Shown here piece by piece: positions 17,554 through 25,540 of a stretch of DNA of 55,865 nucleotides. Position numbers and translations under genes: made by a program. The stretch is taken from the NCBI GenBank assembly GCA_017417055.1, contig JAFPZX010000029.1:1-55865 (forward strand), in the 5' to 3' direction. Position 1 is the first letter of the stretch, and each line of letters begins with the position of its first letter. A model generated the notes under the pieces. That model was given only the letters and a program-made list of their open reading frames with translations. It was not told the DNA's origin and did no database searches. The DNA comes from Anaerolineaceae bacterium (lineage in GTDB: Bacteria; Chloroflexota; Anaerolineae; Anaerolineales; Anaerolineaceae).

Positions 17554-18291
17554 TTATCCCATTGGAATATCAATATAAGTTCCCCAGAAGAACGCGAAAA
17601 GCGCTGTGAGCAGAAGCTCTTTCAGGTCTTTATTGTCCTCACATCCGTAATAACGGATGCGGTTGTTGGTGAGCTCTGCCTTTTTGGAAGGGGAAAATAT
17701 CGCCATGAACCGGTCTTTATTGTCGACATCTTCTGCCTCAACAATGTCATAGGAATAAACCTTGTGGATGGAACCGGCGGATTCCAATTCAGCAGCGTCG
17801 TTTGGACTTAGAGAACTATCCGGAATCCGGAAATTCTCACCGCATGTGTAAACATCTTTGCTCTTATTTTGAATGTTATAGTGAGCGAATCCAACCAGTT
17901 TTTCATCCGCGTCATAAATCGGATTGGCGTTTAATCCTTTGTAACTCCGGAACATCCCGCGCTGAAGCAGAATTTTAATTGTTCCAAGCTTCGATCCATC
18001 TCCCCGATAAATTACAGAATCGCGGAGAATCGCCTTCACCTTATTATTTGGGTGCGGTACTTTTTCCGGACTGTTGATGTAATAGGTGAAAACTTCCTCC
18101 GCATTCAGGCTCTTCTTTCTCTGCTGGTTAAATGACGCCAACAAAAAAGCCTCTTTTTCTTTCAGCTCGCTTGGGTTATTGTATAAAAACGGGCTTCCGA
18201 AGGTGAAAGCATAAGTTCCCTGCGTGTCAATAAAGTGTGCGATGTTTTGGACATTCGCCTCTAACGGAAACCGTAATTCATTCAGGTTCAT
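17554..18291 (-). CDS. protein of unknown function
   Basis: A 245-residue protein without signal peptide; a single hydrophobic stretch lies near the C-terminus (LLTALFAFFWGTYIDIPMG). Most of the sequence is polar with alternating beta-like strands, for example GTIKILLQRGMFRSY and IHKVYSYDIVEAEDVDNKDR. It vaguely recalls the LURP/scramblase-like barrel plus a C-terminal membrane helix, but I would not assign it. It converges on the FHA frame with no intervening base. An AGAGGT ribosome site supports the start. Confidence 0.65.
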   Translation of the reverse strand: MNLNELRFPLEANVQNIAHFIDTQGTYAFTFGSPFLYNNPSELKEKEAFLLASFNQQRKKSLNAEEVFTYYINSPEKVPHPNNKVKAILRDSVIYRGDGSKLGTIKILLQRGMFRSYKGLNANPIYDADEKLVGFAHYNIQNKSKDVYTCGENFRIPDSSLSPNDAAELESAGSIHKVYSYDIVEAEDVDNKDRFMAIFSPSKKAELTNNRIRYYGCEDNKDLKELLLTALFAFFWGTYIDIPMG

Positions 18292-18448
18292 AATCAGACC
18301 TCTTTTTTCTGCATGATTAGTTATTATACATCACGAATACCAATCATAATAAATTTCATATCAAGAGTATAAGACAAAAAGCCTGCTTTATCCAGAAGAT
18401 GATTTTTCATTTATAATTGTAAAAAAAAGTTCATATTGAAAGAATATT

Positions 18449-19234
18449 ATGGCAAAAGAACGATTAGATGTAATGATCCAGCAGCGCGGTTTGGCAGAAA
18501 GCCGGACGCTCGCGCAGAAATTGATAATGGCCGGGGAAGTGCGTGTGAATGGCAACATGATCATAAAGCCTTCCCAGCAATTCTCTGATGACGTGGAAAT
18601 CACCATAGATAAAGGCCCGCAGTTTGTTTCACGCGGCGGTGAAAAGCTTCTGGGGGCGTTGGAAGCCTTCGATTTACTGGATGTTCATGGAGCGGTTTGC
18701 GCGGATGTGGGAGCTTCTACCGGCGGATTCACGGATTGCCTGCTCCAGCACGGAGCTTCTAAAGTATATTCGATTGATGTCGGTTACGGGATCCTGCATT
18801 GGAAGATGCGCAATGATCCGAGAGTGATTTCCATGGAAAAAACCAACGCCCGGGATGTTAAAGTATTGCCGGAGCGGATTGATCTTGCGGTTTGCGATGC
18901 TTCTTTTATTTCGCTGCGCATTTTGCTTCCTGTGATCAGCGGCTGGTTTCAGGGTGAACCGGGACGGCTGATCACGCTGATCAAGCCGCAGTTTGAGGCA
19001 GGAAAAGAAGAAGCCGCCAAAGGTGCAGGGGTGATCCGGGACCCCAATGTCCACCGCAGTGTGCTTTTGACTGTGCTGCGTTCGGCAATGGAATTCGGGT
19101 ATGGATGCAAAGGGTTGGTAAAATCCCCGCTGCTCGGTCCGAAGGGAAATGTGGAATTTCTTGCCGACCTTCGCTTTCCCGGCGAACCATTTGATCCCGA
19201 ACTTTTGATCAATCAGTGTATGAAAGGAAATTAA
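18449..19234 (+). CDS. tlyA: TlyA-family rRNA 2'-O-methyltransferase
   Basis: TlyA methylates ribose in 16S and/or 23S rRNA (capreomycin-sensitivity sites); homologues are often annotated as hemolysin A. The 261 residues consist of an N-terminal S4 RNA-binding domain (ERLDVMIQQRGLAESRTLAQ, VRVNGNMIIKPSQ) and an FtsJ-type methyltransferase domain. The SAM motif is VCADVGASTGGFTDCLL, with YSIDVGYG, DLAVCDASFISL and TLIKPQFEAGKE (catalytic Lys). The next gene begins two bases after its stop. Confidence 0.92.
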   Translation: MAKERLDVMIQQRGLAESRTLAQKLIMAGEVRVNGNMIIKPSQQFSDDVEITIDKGPQFVSRGGEKLLGALEAFDLLDVHGAVCADVGASTGGFTDCLLQHGASKVYSIDVGYGILHWKMRNDPRVISMEKTNARDVKVLPERIDLAVCDASFISLRILLPVISGWFQGEPGRLITLIKPQFEAGKEEAAKGAGVIRDPNVHRSVLLTVLRSAMEFGYGCKGLVKSPLLGPKGNVEFLADLRFPGEPFDPELLINQCMKGN

Positions 19235-19236
19235 TT

Positions 19237-19887
19237 ATGGCATTACAAATCATCCTGGAAACGCTTATCGTCCTCATCGGAACTTGCGGTTTGGTTATGC
19301 ATTCCGGCTGGCTTTCAGGCAGACCGCGGAAAGATTTTTTTCGATATTATACGAATCTCAGCAATCTGTTCGTCGTGATGTTTTATCTGATCCGGCTGGT
19401 TGTCCGGATCACCGGGAACACCAACGGATTTTTCGGGAAAATTGTTTTTTCTGAATTATGGTTTTACAGCGTGACGATGACGATTTTCCTGACCTTTGGG
19501 ATCTTCCATTTTGTGCTGGTTCCGCAGTTTAAAAAAGCTCCTTCTGACTCCGATGAGTTCAAAATGCTGCATTCGTTATCAAATTATTTCGTTCATTATG
19601 TTGTCCCGCTGCTCAGTCTGCTGACCTGGCTCATCTATGCCGACAAAACACAGCTGGACTATCGCTGGGCGCTGATCTGGCCGGTAATCCCCTGGATTTA
19701 TGTGATTTATTCAATAATCCGTGGACTTCGGGGCGATTTGTTCGAGCGGACCGACAGCGCTTATCCTTATGATTTCATGGATATCGGCAAACATGGCTGG
19801 GGCATCGTGATCCGCAACTGCCTGGTGGTAACGGTAGTGTTCGTTCTTGCGGGGCTGTTTTTTATCTTTTTGAAGAAATTGCTCTGA
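19237..19887 (+). CDS. Pr6Pr-family (FAR-17a/AIG1-like) membrane protein
   Basis: A 216-residue protein with six predicted helices and the sequence features of the Pr6Pr/AIG1-like family: YYTNLSNLFVVMFYLIRL after helix 1, FGIFHFVLVPQF, SNYFVHYVVPLLSLLTWLIY and the C-terminal SAYPYDFMDIGKHGWG. Function in bacteria is unknown; human relatives are lipid hydrolases with a Thr and His, and this protein has matching Thr and His candidates (TNLSN, FVHYV). I start at ATG 19237, two bases after tlyA stops and preceded by AAAGGA, not at the ATG seven codons upstream inside tlyA. Confidence 0.8.
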   Translation: MALQIILETLIVLIGTCGLVMHSGWLSGRPRKDFFRYYTNLSNLFVVMFYLIRLVVRITGNTNGFFGKIVFSELWFYSVTMTIFLTFGIFHFVLVPQFKKAPSDSDEFKMLHSLSNYFVHYVVPLLSLLTWLIYADKTQLDYRWALIWPVIPWIYVIYSIIRGLRGDLFERTDSAYPYDFMDIGKHGWGIVIRNCLVVTVVFVLAGLFFIFLKKLL

Positions 19888-19889
19888 GA

Positions 19890-19958
19890 AAACAAAGATT
19901 ACTTGGAGTTCGGGGACGGTTCTCCCGAGGAACGAGGGGAACTGTCCTTCAGTCTTTT
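19890..19958. repeat. TIR repeat family 1, copy D (partial)
   Basis: Contains the conserved core GTTCGGGGACGGTTCTCCCG and CGAGGGGAACTGTCCTTC, but both terminal inverted repeats are degraded. It begins three bases after the stop of the upstream gene. Confidence 0.6.
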
Positions 19959-20016
19959 CCGGAATTATTCAACATTTTCAAAAAAATATTATCGATAAAT
20001 CATACAAGAGGTGCGG

Positions 20017-21180
20017 ATGAATAAAAAAATATTGATTCTTTTGATAATCATTCTCATCGCCGGCTGCGCGGTTTGGGCATTCGGCGGGTTCAATAAAGGT
20101 ACGGTTGCGTCGTACCCTGATTTCATCTCCTCCCTGGAGGAAGGAAATATTTCCAATGTTGATATCTATCCGGATCAATTGACGTACAAGCTCAAGGATT
20201 CGGATACGCTTTACACGACAGACAATCCGGACCGGGACGGCTTTAAAGAACAGCTGCTGCTCAAGGGCATTTCCGTAGCTGACCATACAAAAGAAGATGA
20301 TGGCATCAATTATTATCTGGATATGGTGTTCAACCTGCTATTCATCGGGCTGCTTGTGTTTGGCATCTATAAGCTAATTTCGGTTTACCGCAGCACCTTC
20401 AAGGTCGTTCATCATACCGGCATCAAATTTGACCAGATCGCCGGGATGAATAATGTCAAGCGGGATATGACGCTGCTTGTCAATTACCTGAAGGATCCCA
20501 GGGCCGCTGCACAAAAAGGGATCCGTCCGATCAAAGGCGTGATCCTGGAAGGGCCTCCGGGGAATGGGAAAACGCTGTTTGCCCGGGCATTGGCTGAAGA
20601 AAGCAAAGTGAATTTTATCGCTACCAAAGGGGCTGATTTTCAGAGCGCTTTGATGTCCATGGGCGCCATGAAGATCAAGCTGCTGTTTTCGAAGGCACGG
20701 CGCAACCGCCCTTGCATTATTTTTATCGATGAATTCGACAGCATCGGCGAACGCAGGAATTATGCGGGAACAGGGATCGATAAGGAAAACAACCGGATCA
20801 TAACCACCATGCTGAACGAAATGGACGGGTTTACCCCTTCCTCCGGGATTTTGGTGATCGGTGCAACCAATTCCTTTGCTTCGTTGGATCCAGCCTTGAT
20901 CCGTGCCGGACGTTTTGACCTGAAATATCATATCGGAAATCCGGACCCTGAAACGCGGAAGGAACTGATCCGATTGTACACGAAGGGAAAACAGCTTTCA
21001 CCGGATCTCGGCGAAGGAAGGCTTTCCGATATGTTCAAAGACCTGAGCTGTGCGGAAATTGAAACGATCCTGAATGAATCGGCTTCGATTGCGCTTGCAA
21101 AGAATGCACAGGAGATCACGCTTTCCGATATCAGCGCCGCTGCGGATAAAATCGGCGTAAAGCTTGTAAGCCATAAATAA
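20017..21180 (+). CDS. FtsH-like membrane AAA ATPase lacking the protease domain
   Basis: A 387-residue protein with the FtsH front end only. Helix 1 (about residues 4-22), a periplasmic FtsH-type domain (YPDFISSLEEGNISNVDIYP), helix 2 (about 103-124), then an AAA domain: GVILEGPPGNGKTLFARA (Walker A, 179-186), CIIFIDEFDSIGERR (Walker B), second region of homology NRIITTMLNEMDGF and LIRAGRFD. It stops shortly after the ATPase lid, and no HExGH zinc-protease motif follows, whereas real FtsH proteins exceed 600 residues. It may be a regulatory or unfolding partner of a full-length FtsH. I chose ATG 20017, preceded by AAGAGG. The stop codon lies at the very start of a repeat. Confidence 0.82.
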   Translation: MNKKILILLIIILIAGCAVWAFGGFNKGTVASYPDFISSLEEGNISNVDIYPDQLTYKLKDSDTLYTTDNPDRDGFKEQLLLKGISVADHTKEDDGINYYLDMVFNLLFIGLLVFGIYKLISVYRSTFKVVHHTGIKFDQIAGMNNVKRDMTLLVNYLKDPRAAAQKGIRPIKGVILEGPPGNGKTLFARALAEESKVNFIATKGADFQSALMSMGAMKIKLLFSKARRNRPCIIFIDEFDSIGERRNYAGTGIDKENNRIITTMLNEMDGFTPSSGILVIGATNSFASLDPALIRAGRFDLKYHIGNPDPETRKELIRLYTKGKQLSPDLGEGRLSDMFKDLSCAEIETILNESASIALAKNAQEITLSDISAAADKIGVKLVSHK

Positions 21181-21266
21181 GGAAGCACTGATCAATTCGA
21201 GTTTCGGGGACGGTTTTGAGCAAAACGCAGAACCGTCCCCGAATCTTTTTTATTCAGTGATCCTTC
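21178..21266. repeat. TIR repeat family 1, copy E
   Basis: Starts TAAGGAAGCACTGATCAATT and ends ATTCAGTGATCCTTCG. The core is a strong hairpin with CGGGGACGGTT and AACCGTCCCCG arms (21205-21241), followed by a T-rich stretch, so it would work as a terminator. Its first three bases are the stop codon of the FtsH-like gene. Confidence 0.75.
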
Positions 21267-21274
21267 GATCTTGC

Positions 21275-22270
21275 TTATTTCTTCTCGATTTCGCCTTCGA
21301 GGAAGACGGTCAGCAGTTTGATGGCCTGTTTCACATCGTTGACATCCACCATCTCGGAGGGAGTATGGACATAGCGGCAGGCGATGGAAATGGCGCTGCT
21401 GGGTACTCCGGCACGGGTGAGCGTGATTGCACCGGCGTCGGTACCGGCGCTGCGCAGCACTTCGACCTGATAAGGGATCCCGGCCCGTTCGGCTGCGTCA
21501 TACAGCGCATTGTTCAGCCAGGGGGTGCCAATCAGAGAGCCATCTTTGGCTTTAATGCAAGGTCCTGCGCCGAATTTCAGGTTGTGTTCCACCAGTCCCG
21601 GGGTATCAAAACACATCGTCACATCCAGCGCGATGCCGATTTCCGGATCAACACCATAAGCAGCCGTTTTCGCGCCGCGCAGTCCGACTTCTTCCTGAAC
21701 ACTGAAGACAAACCATACTTCGTTGGGACTGTCTTTGAGCGCTTTGAGCGCTTCAATAGCAATCAGGCAGCCGATGCGGTCATCCATGGTTTTTGACATC
21801 CAGCGGTCACCCATGTCAACAAAACGGCCGACGAACACAGCTGGATCACCGATTTCGACTTTACAGTCTTCACGGGAAGAGGCGCCAGTATCGACGAAGA
21901 ATTGATTCATTGCCGGGATTTTTCCGTCTTCCAGGTCCCGTGCGCAGAGCATACCTTCTGTTCCGTTAGCGAATACGATCCGGTTGGAAACGCAGTTCAG
22001 CGGACGGACGCCGCCCAGGTTCGTAACATAAGCGAACCCCTGTTCATCCACATGGGTTACCATCAGCCCGATTTCATCCATGTGGGCGGAAACCATGATC
22101 CTTTTCCCGTTTTCTTTGCGCGTTCCCTTGCGGGCGATCAGGTTTCCCAATGCGTCGATGCGATATTCATCCACATCATCTTTGATCGTTTCCAGAATCA
22201 AATCACGGACCTGACTTTCATATCCGGACGGTCCAAAAGCATTCGTCAGTTTATCAAGCAGTTCTTTCAT
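21275..22270 (-). CDS. M42-family aminopeptidase (TET-like), third of three
   Basis: A 331-residue M42 metallo-aminopeptidase; the family forms large dodecameric cages that trim peptides. Visible motifs: VSAHMDEIGLMV (first zinc His and catalytic Asp), MDDRIGC (bridging Asp), FSVQEEVGLRGAKTAAY (catalytic Glu pair), GIALDVT and the late IACRYVHTPSEMVD (zinc His). All expected metal ligands appear intact. It is the last of three tandem, same-strand paralogues and starts 15 bases after the second. It may be a glutamyl- or general aminopeptidase; specificity cannot be read. Confidence 0.9.
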   Translation of the reverse strand: MKELLDKLTNAFGPSGYESQVRDLILETIKDDVDEYRIDALGNLIARKGTRKENGKRIMVSAHMDEIGLMVTHVDEQGFAYVTNLGGVRPLNCVSNRIVFANGTEGMLCARDLEDGKIPAMNQFFVDTGASSREDCKVEIGDPAVFVGRFVDMGDRWMSKTMDDRIGCLIAIEALKALKDSPNEVWFVFSVQEEVGLRGAKTAAYGVDPEIGIALDVTMCFDTPGLVEHNLKFGAGPCIKAKDGSLIGTPWLNNALYDAAERAGIPYQVEVLRSAGTDAGAITLTRAGVPSSAISIACRYVHTPSEMVDVNDVKQAIKLLTVFLEGEIEKK

Positions 22271-22285
22271 TCTATATCCTCTCGT

Positions 22286-23365
22286 TTATCTCGGCTTTGC
22301 AAGCAGTGTTTTATCGATATTTACCAGGGCAGCGTAAAGCAGCTGAAGATGCGCTTCCCAGTCGGATTTTCTGGCAATCGTGGCCGCGCTGTGGGCGTAA
22401 CGACCCGGAACGGACATGGAAACAGCGGGAATTCCTTCCTGCGTGAGATGAATCGCACCCGCATCGGTTCCGCCGGGCATCGGTTGTCTGCGCTGGCAGG
22501 GAATGTTGTAAGCATTGGCTGTTTCAATCAAATAATTGATGATTCTCGGGTCGCTGAGCGTTCTGCCGTCGTGTGTATAAATGGCAGGCCCCATTCCGAC
22601 CTTTGATTTATAGATCATGCTGTCTTCGCCGTCCCATCGGGGCAGATCCATGGCCGGTGTGGAGTCAATCACGATCGCAAGGTCCGGTTTCCGGTCCCAG
22701 GCTGCAACCCGTGCGCCCCGCAGTCCAACCTCTTCCTGAACGGTGAAAGCCGCAATCAGCTCGACGTTTTCAGGACATTCTTTGAAAATACGGGTCAGAA
22801 TACAAACGCCGAAGCGATTGTCCAGAGCCTTCCCGCAGACGCTGCTGCCCATTTCGCAGAATTTTGTCGCGTAGTAGGCAAACATGCCGGGTTTGACAGC
22901 TTTGTTTTCCGCGCCGATATCGATGCGCAGGTCTGATTCCTTGATCGTCTTTTTCCGGTCTTCCGGAGTTGTCAAATGGATCGGGCAGGCGCCGATAACG
23001 CCCGGAATGTGGTCAGGACCGACCCATACGGCTTTTCCGGCCATCTGACGGGGATCAATTCCGCCGACGGCCCGGAAACGGAAGATACCGGGATCTTCTT
23101 CATTGACCAGCATAAACCCGATCTCGTCCATATGCGCGGCGATCATGACGCGTGTAAATTCCTTGGTTTTGGCCTTTTTCACCGCAATCGCGTTCCCGAG
23201 CGCATCCACTTCAAAACTGTCGGCAATCGGCTGGATCTCGCGCCTGACGATTTTACGGACTTCTCTTTCATTTCCGGATACGGCACAGGCATTGGAGAGC
23301 TCCGCGAGCAAATCCATATCTGCTTGCGTCAGGACAGGCAGGGTGATTTCTTTATAAGTTCGCAT
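22286..23365 (-). CDS. M42-family aminopeptidase, second of three
   Basis: A 359-residue paralogue with the same motifs: IAAHMDEIGFMLV, LDNRFGV, FTVQEEVGLRGARVAAW, AIVIDSTPAMDLP and VPGRYAHSAATI. It lies four bases after the end of the first paralogue. The N-terminus MRTYKEITLPVLTQADMDLL is about 15 residues longer than in the third copy. Ligands appear intact, so it is presumably active, perhaps with a different side-chain preference. Confidence 0.9.
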   Translation of the reverse strand: MRTYKEITLPVLTQADMDLLAELSNACAVSGNEREVRKIVRREIQPIADSFEVDALGNAIAVKKAKTKEFTRVMIAAHMDEIGFMLVNEEDPGIFRFRAVGGIDPRQMAGKAVWVGPDHIPGVIGACPIHLTTPEDRKKTIKESDLRIDIGAENKAVKPGMFAYYATKFCEMGSSVCGKALDNRFGVCILTRIFKECPENVELIAAFTVQEEVGLRGARVAAWDRKPDLAIVIDSTPAMDLPRWDGEDSMIYKSKVGMGPAIYTHDGRTLSDPRIINYLIETANAYNIPCQRRQPMPGGTDAGAIHLTQEGIPAVSMSVPGRYAHSAATIARKSDWEAHLQLLYAALVNIDKTLLAKPR

Positions 23366-23369
23366 ATTA

Positions 23370-24446
23370 TCAATCCTCCCAAATCAGGCGATCCATGGTG
23401 TTTTCGTCAAGCTTCCGAACCAGCGCCGCTAACAGTTTGCCGACGTCTCGCACATCTTTTGCTGAGATGATTTCATTCGCAGTGTGCATATAACGCAGCG
23501 GAATACTGATAACAATGGTCGGGCAGCCGGCACGGGCTACCTGCAGTTCGTAAGCGTCTGTTCCGGTCATTCGCGGAGAATATTCCGTGGTGTAAGGGAT
23601 CCGTTCTTCTTCGCAGATCTCTTTGCAGATTTCATACAGGGCGGGATGGATATTCATGCCGAACCCGAGCGCCGGTCCGCTGCCAAGCGGTTGGGTATTC
23701 CATTCTTTTGACCCGGGACCTTTGGCAAAGGTGACATCAATTGCGACGGAAATATCGGGTTTGATTTGGTATGGCGCCGTGATCGATCCGGCCATGGTTT
23801 CTTCTTCCTGAACCGTACCGACTGCGTAAACATCCCATTTGTGGCGGATGCTTTGCAGTTCCTGTAGGCAGATCGTCACTGCCGCCATGGATGCGCGGTT
23901 GTCCAGCGTATGGGCGGAAAATGTATCGTCCTGCATACACACAGGCTCATTCGCATATGTGATGATATCTCCGGGACGTACGATTTTCTGAAGCTCCGCG
24001 GATTCATATCCGGTGTCGATCAGCAGATCTTTCAGCGGGATGGGGTTGGAGCCGTAGTTCTCTTTTGTCAGTGTGCCGGTGGGCATCACGATCAAACCTT
24101 TGATCGGTCCCTGTTTGGTATGAATGTTTACAAACTGCCCGGGGAGAATCCGCGGATCCAGACCGCCGATAGAGGCAAAACGGATAAACTCGTCAACCAG
24201 TTCCGTTACGATCATTCCGACCGCGTCCATGTGGACCGCAAAAAGGATTTTCCGCGTTTCTCCTTCGCTGGGAACGCTGGCTTTTTTCAGCGCGTAAAGG
24301 TTCCCCAGGGGAGAGACGGTGACTTCGTCGGCCAGGTCTGACCAGATTTTTCCTGCAGCTTCGGCAATCGGTTCCTCGTAGCCGGATGGACCCGGCAGGG
24401 AACAGAGACAGGTAAGGACTTCTTTTATTTTTTCAATATCATTCAT
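23370..24446 (-). CDS. M42-family aminopeptidase, first of three
   Basis: A 358-residue paralogue, first in transcription order. Motifs: FAVHMDAVGMIVTEL, TLDNRASMAA, GTVQEEETMAGSITA, VAIDVTF and IPLRYMHTANEII. It is more divergent: Ala replaces Glu next to the first Asp, and Glu-Thr replaces the usual Val-Gly after the catalytic Glu pair. I start at 24446 (MNDIEKIKEVL), preceded by AAGAAGG; an upstream in-frame start at 24479 would add 11 residues rich in Arg and Lys. Confidence 0.88.
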   Translation of the reverse strand: MNDIEKIKEVLTCLCSLPGPSGYEEPIAEAAGKIWSDLADEVTVSPLGNLYALKKASVPSEGETRKILFAVHMDAVGMIVTELVDEFIRFASIGGLDPRILPGQFVNIHTKQGPIKGLIVMPTGTLTKENYGSNPIPLKDLLIDTGYESAELQKIVRPGDIITYANEPVCMQDDTFSAHTLDNRASMAAVTICLQELQSIRHKWDVYAVGTVQEEETMAGSITAPYQIKPDISVAIDVTFAKGPGSKEWNTQPLGSGPALGFGMNIHPALYEICKEICEEERIPYTTEYSPRMTGTDAYELQVARAGCPTIVISIPLRYMHTANEIISAKDVRDVGKLLAALVRKLDENTMDRLIWED

Positions 24447-24507
24447 ATGCGATACCTTCTTTCGTCTCAATTGTATCATAAGATGTTTAGTTGTTTGTGA
24501 CGCACAT

Positions 24508-24556
24508 GGGGACAGGCACGCTTATGTCAGCTGCGAGACAAAAGGTGCCGGTCCCC
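24508..24556. other. intergenic hairpin between chelatase and peptidase genes
   Basis: Arms GGGGACAGGCAC (24508-24519) and GTGCCGGTCCCC (24545-24556) pair at 11 of 12 positions around a 25-base loop. No U-tract follows on either strand, so terminator function is doubtful. It resembles the GGGACAGGC-type hairpin at 8807. Confidence 0.5.
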
Positions 24557-24586
24557 AAGTGCTTCGTCTTGATTGGGTACATTGTA

Positions 24587-25540
24587 TTACAGAATCAGCT
24601 CTGCATGTAAGGCGTTGAGTAAATGTGTTTCATTAAAACCGGAAATCAGGTAACAGGATGCATTCAAATGTTTCGCAAGGGCATTCGCGTATCCCTGCCC
24701 GAATGACATCTGGTCGGAATTAATGATGATGCTGCGGTATCCTTCCGCGGCGATTTTCTTTGCTGCGGCAATGGCTTCTTCCTGTGGATCTGTTTCCTCG
24801 GCTGTGGAAAGGGGAACGTTTGCCTCACAATCTGAAAGAAGAACCAGGAACAGGTTTTCCCTGCCGTACTTTTTGCTTTCTTTTTTCAAAACCTCGTGCG
24901 CAAGCGTCAATCCTGCCGTGAGCGGTGTTTTTCCGCCGATCGAGACGTTTTTCATAGCTCTTTCAGCCAATGTGATGGAATGGGTGGGATCGATGATGAT
25001 ATTTGCCTGGTTTTGGTGAAATGTGATCAGGCAGATGTCGTCGCGATATTGATAAGCCTTATTCAAAATGAGGGTGATCGCCTTTTTCGTCGCAGCCATT
25101 CGCTGGGTGACCGCCATTGACCAGGACAGATCAACCAGAAAGACGATCAGGGACGCGTTTTTCCGTACGCGGATCCTTTTCATAATATCTGTCGGTTTTA
25201 CGAGAACAGCCGGTTCTGATGGTGCGTGACTTCTTTCATTTTGTTTTCCAGCTGCGGTTCTGAGCGTGGCAGCCGGTGCGATATCGGAATAGTCTTTTTC
25301 AGCCGGTACGGCACGGATAAAATGGCCGGATTTTCCTGTCGAGACAAGTTCTTTTTTCTTACCTTTGTTCCGTTTCCTATCAGAGGGAGCTTTTTCGTAT
25401 AGTGGGAAAGTGAAATCATCCTCTATGATGCGTGCGGCATCCCACCAGAATGGCTGGTTCTGGTTATAAATCGTTTCTGCCGCGGGAACGTAAGATTCCG
25501 AAGATTGTATGACGAGATGAGTATAGTCTATTTCACCTGT
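24587..25540 (-). CDS. ChlD/BchD-like VWA half of the chelatase gene (-1 frame)
   Basis: This frame encodes 317 residues of a Mg/Co-chelatase medium subunit after the AAA part: a basic linker (RKRNKGKKKELV, SGHFIRAVPAE), the family signature DIAPAATLRTAAGKQ, then the VWA domain with MIDAS motif VFLVDLSWSM, TPLTAGLTLA and LLSDCEANVP. There is no ATG, GTG or TTG before the internal ATG at 25183. Starting there would drop the conserved linker and ATLRTAA signature. The frame opens exactly at the A9 run where the upstream AAA gene can slip by -1, so it is best read as the C-terminal half of a fused 680-residue protein. The canonical MIDAS DxSxS is DLSWS here. No large (cobN/chlH) subunit is in the window. 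Confidence 0.75.
   Translation of the reverse strand, partial: TGEIDYTHLVIQSSESYVPAAETIYNQNQPFWWDAARIIEDDFTFPLYEKAPSDRKRNKGKKKELVSTGKSGHFIRAVPAEKDYSDIAPAATLRTAAGKQNERSHAPSEPAVLVKPTDIMKRIRVRKNASLIVFLVDLSWSMAVTQRMAATKKAITLILNKAYQYRDDICLITFHQNQANIIIDPTHSITLAERAMKNVSIGGKTPLTAGLTLAHEVLKKESKKYGRENLFLVLLSDCEANVPLSTAEETDPQEEAIAAAKKIAAEGYRSIIINSDQMSFGQGYANALAKHLNASCYLISGFNETHLLNALHAELIL

Noticed and set aside
24587-25183. A free-standing 198-residue VWA protein starting at ATG 25183
   Set aside because: Would leave out about 119 upstream codons in the same frame that match ChlD family sequence; the frameshift reading explains the whole frame.
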